DNA from: Saturnia japonica
Taxonomy: Eukaryota > Arthropoda > Insecta > Lepidoptera > Saturniidae
NCBI GenBank assembly: GCA_033032175.1
Contig: CM065321.1
Coordinates: 10,314,501-10,378,500, forward strand
Reading direction: 5' to 3'
DNA length: 64,000 nt
Positions 59,761-64,000 of this stretch are shown one piece after another. The notes below the pieces were generated by a model. That model had not been told where the DNA came from. It searched no databases and saw only the letters and a list, made by a program, of their open reading frames with translations. The translations under genes and the position numbers were made by a program. How positions within the stretch are numbered: the stretch's first letter is position 1; each line of letters begins with the position of its first letter.

Positions 59761-62090
59761 TTTTTCACTAACCAAATTTATATTTGTCTTAATAACCTTT
59801 TTCTTTTCTCATCACTAGTTAATCCGTTTCATTTGGTTCTTACAGGTCCTTCCAAAGAATAAAACTAATATCTTATAATAAGCTATATTTAATTATCAGT
59901 TAACAAATTTTTCGTATTTTTGAACAGAGTTGTGACCTTAACTGAATACGAGTCAAATTGCGTATGCAAATTTTTTAACCATAGATATCTTACAAAAACA
60001 AAATATTAAAAAGAACTGAGTCTATGTAATATTTATATTTAATTTTTATATGTGTACTTACAATAAGAATTTAATTCAGTTTTAAAAGCATCCATGTAAT
60101 ATAATACATAAAAGTTAAATAACCTATAGCTCAATACCTCTCTTGCGTCCTCAAGCCGGCCGACTGAACATGACTTAGTAAGTGAACATTTCAAAATAAA
60201 ATACAGAATATTTGAGTAGCCTACTCAGAAGTTGCAAAAAACTAAACTCCGTTTTTTTTAAATTCCGTAAAGTAAAATGACATTTCATGTGTTGCTAGTT
60301 AATCGAAATTTTATTATAGTGATGTTTAGCAATGAGAACTAACCGCAATACTGAATGAGGTAAACAAAATAGCGATTGATTGACCACTCGAATTGTTCTA
60401 TTGTTTAAGTAGTTTGCCATGTTATATACATTTTCTTAAATTATGTGATGATGATAAGTAATTAGCGAACCTGTTCAAGAATATTTAAAAATATATTATT
60501 TAATAAATAAAAACCCTTAATTAAATTTTACGATTCAAATAATTGGACGGCAGGACAAAATAAGAAAATTATTGTGGCAACATAATTTCCAAGTTTGATT
60601 CAAGTGACTGTCAATTTATTCTACGGGATTAAAAAACGGCTATCACATTTTATTTTATTGCATTACCATCAAATAATTTTTTTGTTGCAACCTTGAAATT
60701 ATATATATTTTTAAATTCGTTTATATTATAGTATTCTATTATGTAAGGCGAAATATACAATGAAAAAAAAATACATATCGATATTAAAATATCTAATACT
60801 TGATAAACACATCATGTACCCAATTAATGGGAATAGGCTCGCCCCTTATTACATGGGACCTAAAAACATATCCGGCGCACTGTGGATGTATATTAGTATA
60901 CCTCTACCTAACCCTCTAGGAATACAGGCGTGATGGTATGTCATTTTTATAAGATACACAGAGATCTATAGAAACGGCATGATCTTACGCCATTCGCTTG
61001 ATTAGACGTTAGTGTAAATGTTATTCAATGTTCTCTAAAAAGTGCACGCCAATCAATATACGCTAAAACGTGCGCTCTTATATTATTACCAGTCTGTCGC
61101 CATAAGAAAAAGGGGTGCATCTAACTAAAACACAAACCGGAGAAAAAATATTTGAAATGTTTAAAAATGTTTCACTTGCGTCATTTTAAACTTACTCATG
61201 AACGGAAGCTCGTAAATTTTTTTTTCCCACATGCCCCTTTTTTGCCTAATAATGAATAAATATATAGCTAAATTTTGCAAAATTTGGCAGATGCGCCCCT
61301 CTTTGTTATGACGGTAGCGCTTGCAAAATTAGTTTACAAAGTCACATATTATCACGTTATTATACACGAGAGCGGAGTTAAAATCGTTCACTTCTTACTT
61401 ATTACAAGATCACACAATTTGACTTTGATTTTTAAATATCCAATCTAATTTGATTATTCTATCTAGCAAATGGAAAGTAACAATTAGGTACAACTATGGT
61501 ATTATTAATCATGTTAAGATTTACAATGTTTATTACATTCGATTATACTGCAATGATTGTACAATAAGTATTAACGATCCATTCAACGAGAAGAATACTT
61601 CAATTTATCAAAAAACCATTATTTAATGAATCGGTTTCAAAACTTCACATATCGACAATATTCGCATTATCTATACTTTTTCTAAAAATATGAAAACGAC
61701 ACAACAAGATGTTTTATTTATATTTATATTATTATAAAACACTTCAAACATACTTAGCCAAAATGGATAACTTCTAATGCGCGGGGGATAATACAATTTT
61801 GTGATGACTACATATTCGTGACTAATCCGAAATACCTTACAAAATGTCGACAATCAGTACAATGACATCGAATAAAGCTCCGTAACAACGGCTTCGTGAT
61901 AACAATCCAATTCCTCAAACCATCGTCACTGATGAAGCCGACCGCCTAAAAAATCTTACTCCTACACAAATCACGCTTGTCGAAACTTGGCCACTTCCAG
62001 TCCAAGCAAAAATATACACGTATTTATTCTGTTTCCTCTAAAGCTGTACAAATTTATACACCATCAACGTAGCGACCGCTGGTGTCTCGT
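59761..62090. other. intergenic, AT-rich
   Basis: Contains only a SINE 3' fragment at 60830-60950. Nothing else recognised. Confidence 0.4.
60830..60950 (+). mobile_element. SINE 3' fragment
   Basis: ATGGGAATAGGCTCGCCCC, TTATTACATGGGACCTAAAA and GGAATACAGGCGTGATGGTA match the body of 37008-37265. The tRNA-like head is missing. Confidence 0.65.
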
Positions 62091-62094
62091 GACC

Positions 62095-62262
62095 ATGGCT
62101 GAAGCTAATGCCCCCACGCACGGTCACAAGAAAACGGCAGTGGAACCCGATTTCTTTACTTAATCTATTCGCAATCAGAATCCTGACGTAAATGCCGTCG
62201 CTGAAAAACCAGTCATCACAGTGGAGTTAAACGCGGTCGCGGCCGCCGGCAACTATGACTAA
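62095..62262 (+). pseudogene. short decayed reading frame, unknown product
   Basis: ATG in a strong context (GACCATGG) at 62095 opens MAEANAPTHGHKKTAVEPDF, which meets TAA at 62161-62163. The same frame then runs on 32 more codons (SIRNQNPDVNAVAEKPVITV, ELNAVAAAGNYD) to TAA at 62260-62262. GC content is far above the surroundings. It may be a small gene or exon with one nonsense change, or chance. I do not recognise the protein, and no splice sites were identified. Confidence 0.3.
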
Positions 62263-62290
62263 ACATTCATCATGATCACGTATCGTATCG

Positions 62291-62905
62291 TATTACACTT
62301 TGGAATGACTCAATTCCGGACGACCTCGACCGCAGTGACTCGCTCAGTCACAGTGACTAATAAGTATATTTAATAATGTTATAGTTGGATATACTATTAG
62401 ACTAATATAAAAAATGATTTGTAATAATTTAATTGATATGAGCCCGTTTGAAATAATTCGATCCCGGACGACCTCGACCGCAATTACTCACTCAGTCACT
62501 GCGATTGATAAGCCTTTTGAAAAATGAAATAGCTTAAGCAATTAGAGTAATATCGAGCATAAAAAACGAATTGCAATAATGAAATTGACATGAGCCCTTT
62601 TGGAGTGACTCAATTACGGATGACCTCGACAGCAGCGACTCGCTCAGTCACAGTGACTGACAAGTCCATTCAAAAATGATATAGGTTAAGTAATTAGAGT
62701 AATATCGAGCATAAAAACGAATTGAAACAATGAAATTGACATGAGCCTTTTTGGAATGACTCTATTCCGGACAACCTCGACTGCAGTTACTCGTTCAGTC
62801 ACAGTGACTAATAAGTCTACATTTTAACATGATATAGATTATGTTATTAGACTAATAAGGAAAAAATCAACCAAATATCAATAATAATAAAATTGACATG
62901 AGCCC
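62291..62905 (+). repeat. minisatellite, four copies of ~150 bp
   Basis: GAGCC markers at 62440, 62592, 62743 and 62900 give periods of 152, 151 and 157 bases; a first copy from 62291 lacks its left part. Each unit holds CCGGACGACCTCGACCGCAG-like sequence followed by ACTCGCTCAGTCAC. A perfect 13-base palindrome AGTCACAGTGACT is present in copies 1, 3 and 4, and altered in copy 2. Between these cores the units are AT-rich. Confidence 0.85.
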
Positions 62906-64000
62906 TGAGTCGCGTGTTGTCTGTACACAAGATGAAATGTCTCATTCAGTCTTGTAGGTATATAGAAGCCAGTTCACTCGGGACTCAATATCGGGTATAC
63001 CGAATTAGGAAACGCATTTTTACACAATAGTTATGAATTTATATATAATTTATTGCACAATCAATATAATATTTAAGTCATCAATTAAGAACAAGCAGTT
63101 GTTACTTAGATATAAGAATACCGAAGAAGTTGGCAGTAATAGTTTTCAAACTACTCAGTAGTGACACGAACTCCTTAGCTGATACCTCATTTATTACAAC
63201 TAATATTAGGCATAAATAAAGATAGGAAAATACGTGGCTTCGCGTGAATAGGAACGGAGCCAATTTTAAATAATATTATCATACGTTTATGTTTCTCGCA
63301 CAAACTGAACTTAGATAATGACTAAATAAAGTTAAAATCTAGAATATGAATACACATCGAGCGCGATGAATATTGCGGATTCGTTTCAATTCAATGAGAT
63401 CTGTATACGAACTTTGCAAATCAACAGCAATACATCGCATTTAATTATTGTCTTGAAACAATTCATATAATCAAACCTTATAGCACGTAAATACGCTGTT
63501 GTTATATAATACATACATGCATTTCGTAAAACATCTAAACCACATCACAACCTGAAGCAATCAATCCTAACAAACTACGCAATATTCAACACGCCGCGCC
63601 GCGGACGAACTACAATGAATCATCAACGCACATAAACTTATTATAAAAGTCACAATATTCTCTATGTTATGGTAATTCATTACTTATGTAACAAAGTAAA
63701 AAAAATAATAATGACAATGCATTCACAGAAATAATAATAATAAAACTCGCAAACGACGTACAAAAATAATATTTTCAATAATGGGATGAAAGCTATACAC
63801 GACTACTCGATAACTATTTATACAAACTATGGCCAGTTTCTGATAATGAGTTGATATTTAACATAAGAATCTGTACGTTTGATTGATCGATGTGGTGAAT
63901 TACATTGAATTATACAGTGGATTAGATCAAACTATATTGGTGGATTTAATTGAATGATTTGATGAATAAGATCAAACGATATACTGGAATGGATCAATTG
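62906..64000. other. intergenic, AT-rich
   Basis: No gene or known repeat. The last 120 bases show a loose stutter of GGAT/GATCAAAC words. Confidence 0.4.

Overview
The window looks like AT-rich nuclear DNA (roughly one third G+C by eye) from a moth or butterfly. The reasons are split animal genes with GT-AG introns, several tRNA-headed SINE families of the lepidopteran kind, dispersed repeats opening with the CTAGCTGTGCCCGCG-type hairpin terminus common in Lepidoptera, and Tc1, mariner, jockey-like and RTE-like relics. No bacterial features, CRISPR array or genuine tRNA/rRNA gene was seen.

Two host genes can be supported. On the minus strand, 14018-13854 is the first coding exon of a furin-type proprotein convertase (signal peptide plus start of the prodomain). 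Its donor opens an intron that runs off the left edge, so 1-13853 is inferred to be furin intron 1, filled with repeats, a mariner relic and an almost intact Tc1 element. On the plus strand, 37734-59244 holds a complete eight-exon gene for a 681-residue CREB3-family bZIP factor anchored in the ER membrane. All exon phases agree (2046 nt, one open frame). Its zipper and membrane segment look like the CREB3/CREB3L3/CREB3L4 branch rather than the CREB3L1/2-CrebA branch.

The genes are divergent, with 23.7 kb between start codons. That gap holds SINEs, two LINE relics, a jockey 3' fragment, dispersed repeats, two GC-rich islands of unknown role, and a cluster of four GCCAGACA (CAGA-box) motifs upstream of a consensus splice donor. 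Intron 2 of the CREB gene (9.9 kb) carries a nested inverted-repeat element, a LINE tail, an exon-like antisense ORF, and two diverged copies of a ~153 bp element of unknown nature. Right of the CREB gene are a SINE fragment, a short decayed reading frame in a GC-rich patch, and a four-copy minisatellite with a ~150 bp period.

Functionally, CREB3-family factors are released from the ER/Golgi membrane by S1P and S2P proteases and switch on secretory-pathway genes, and furin is a Golgi protease of that pathway. Perfect CRE palindromes (TGACGTCA) lie 200 bp upstream of the CREB start codon, twice within 45 bp in the presumed furin intron, and once in CREB intron 2. Auto- and cross-regulation is therefore a testable idea, but it is inference only.
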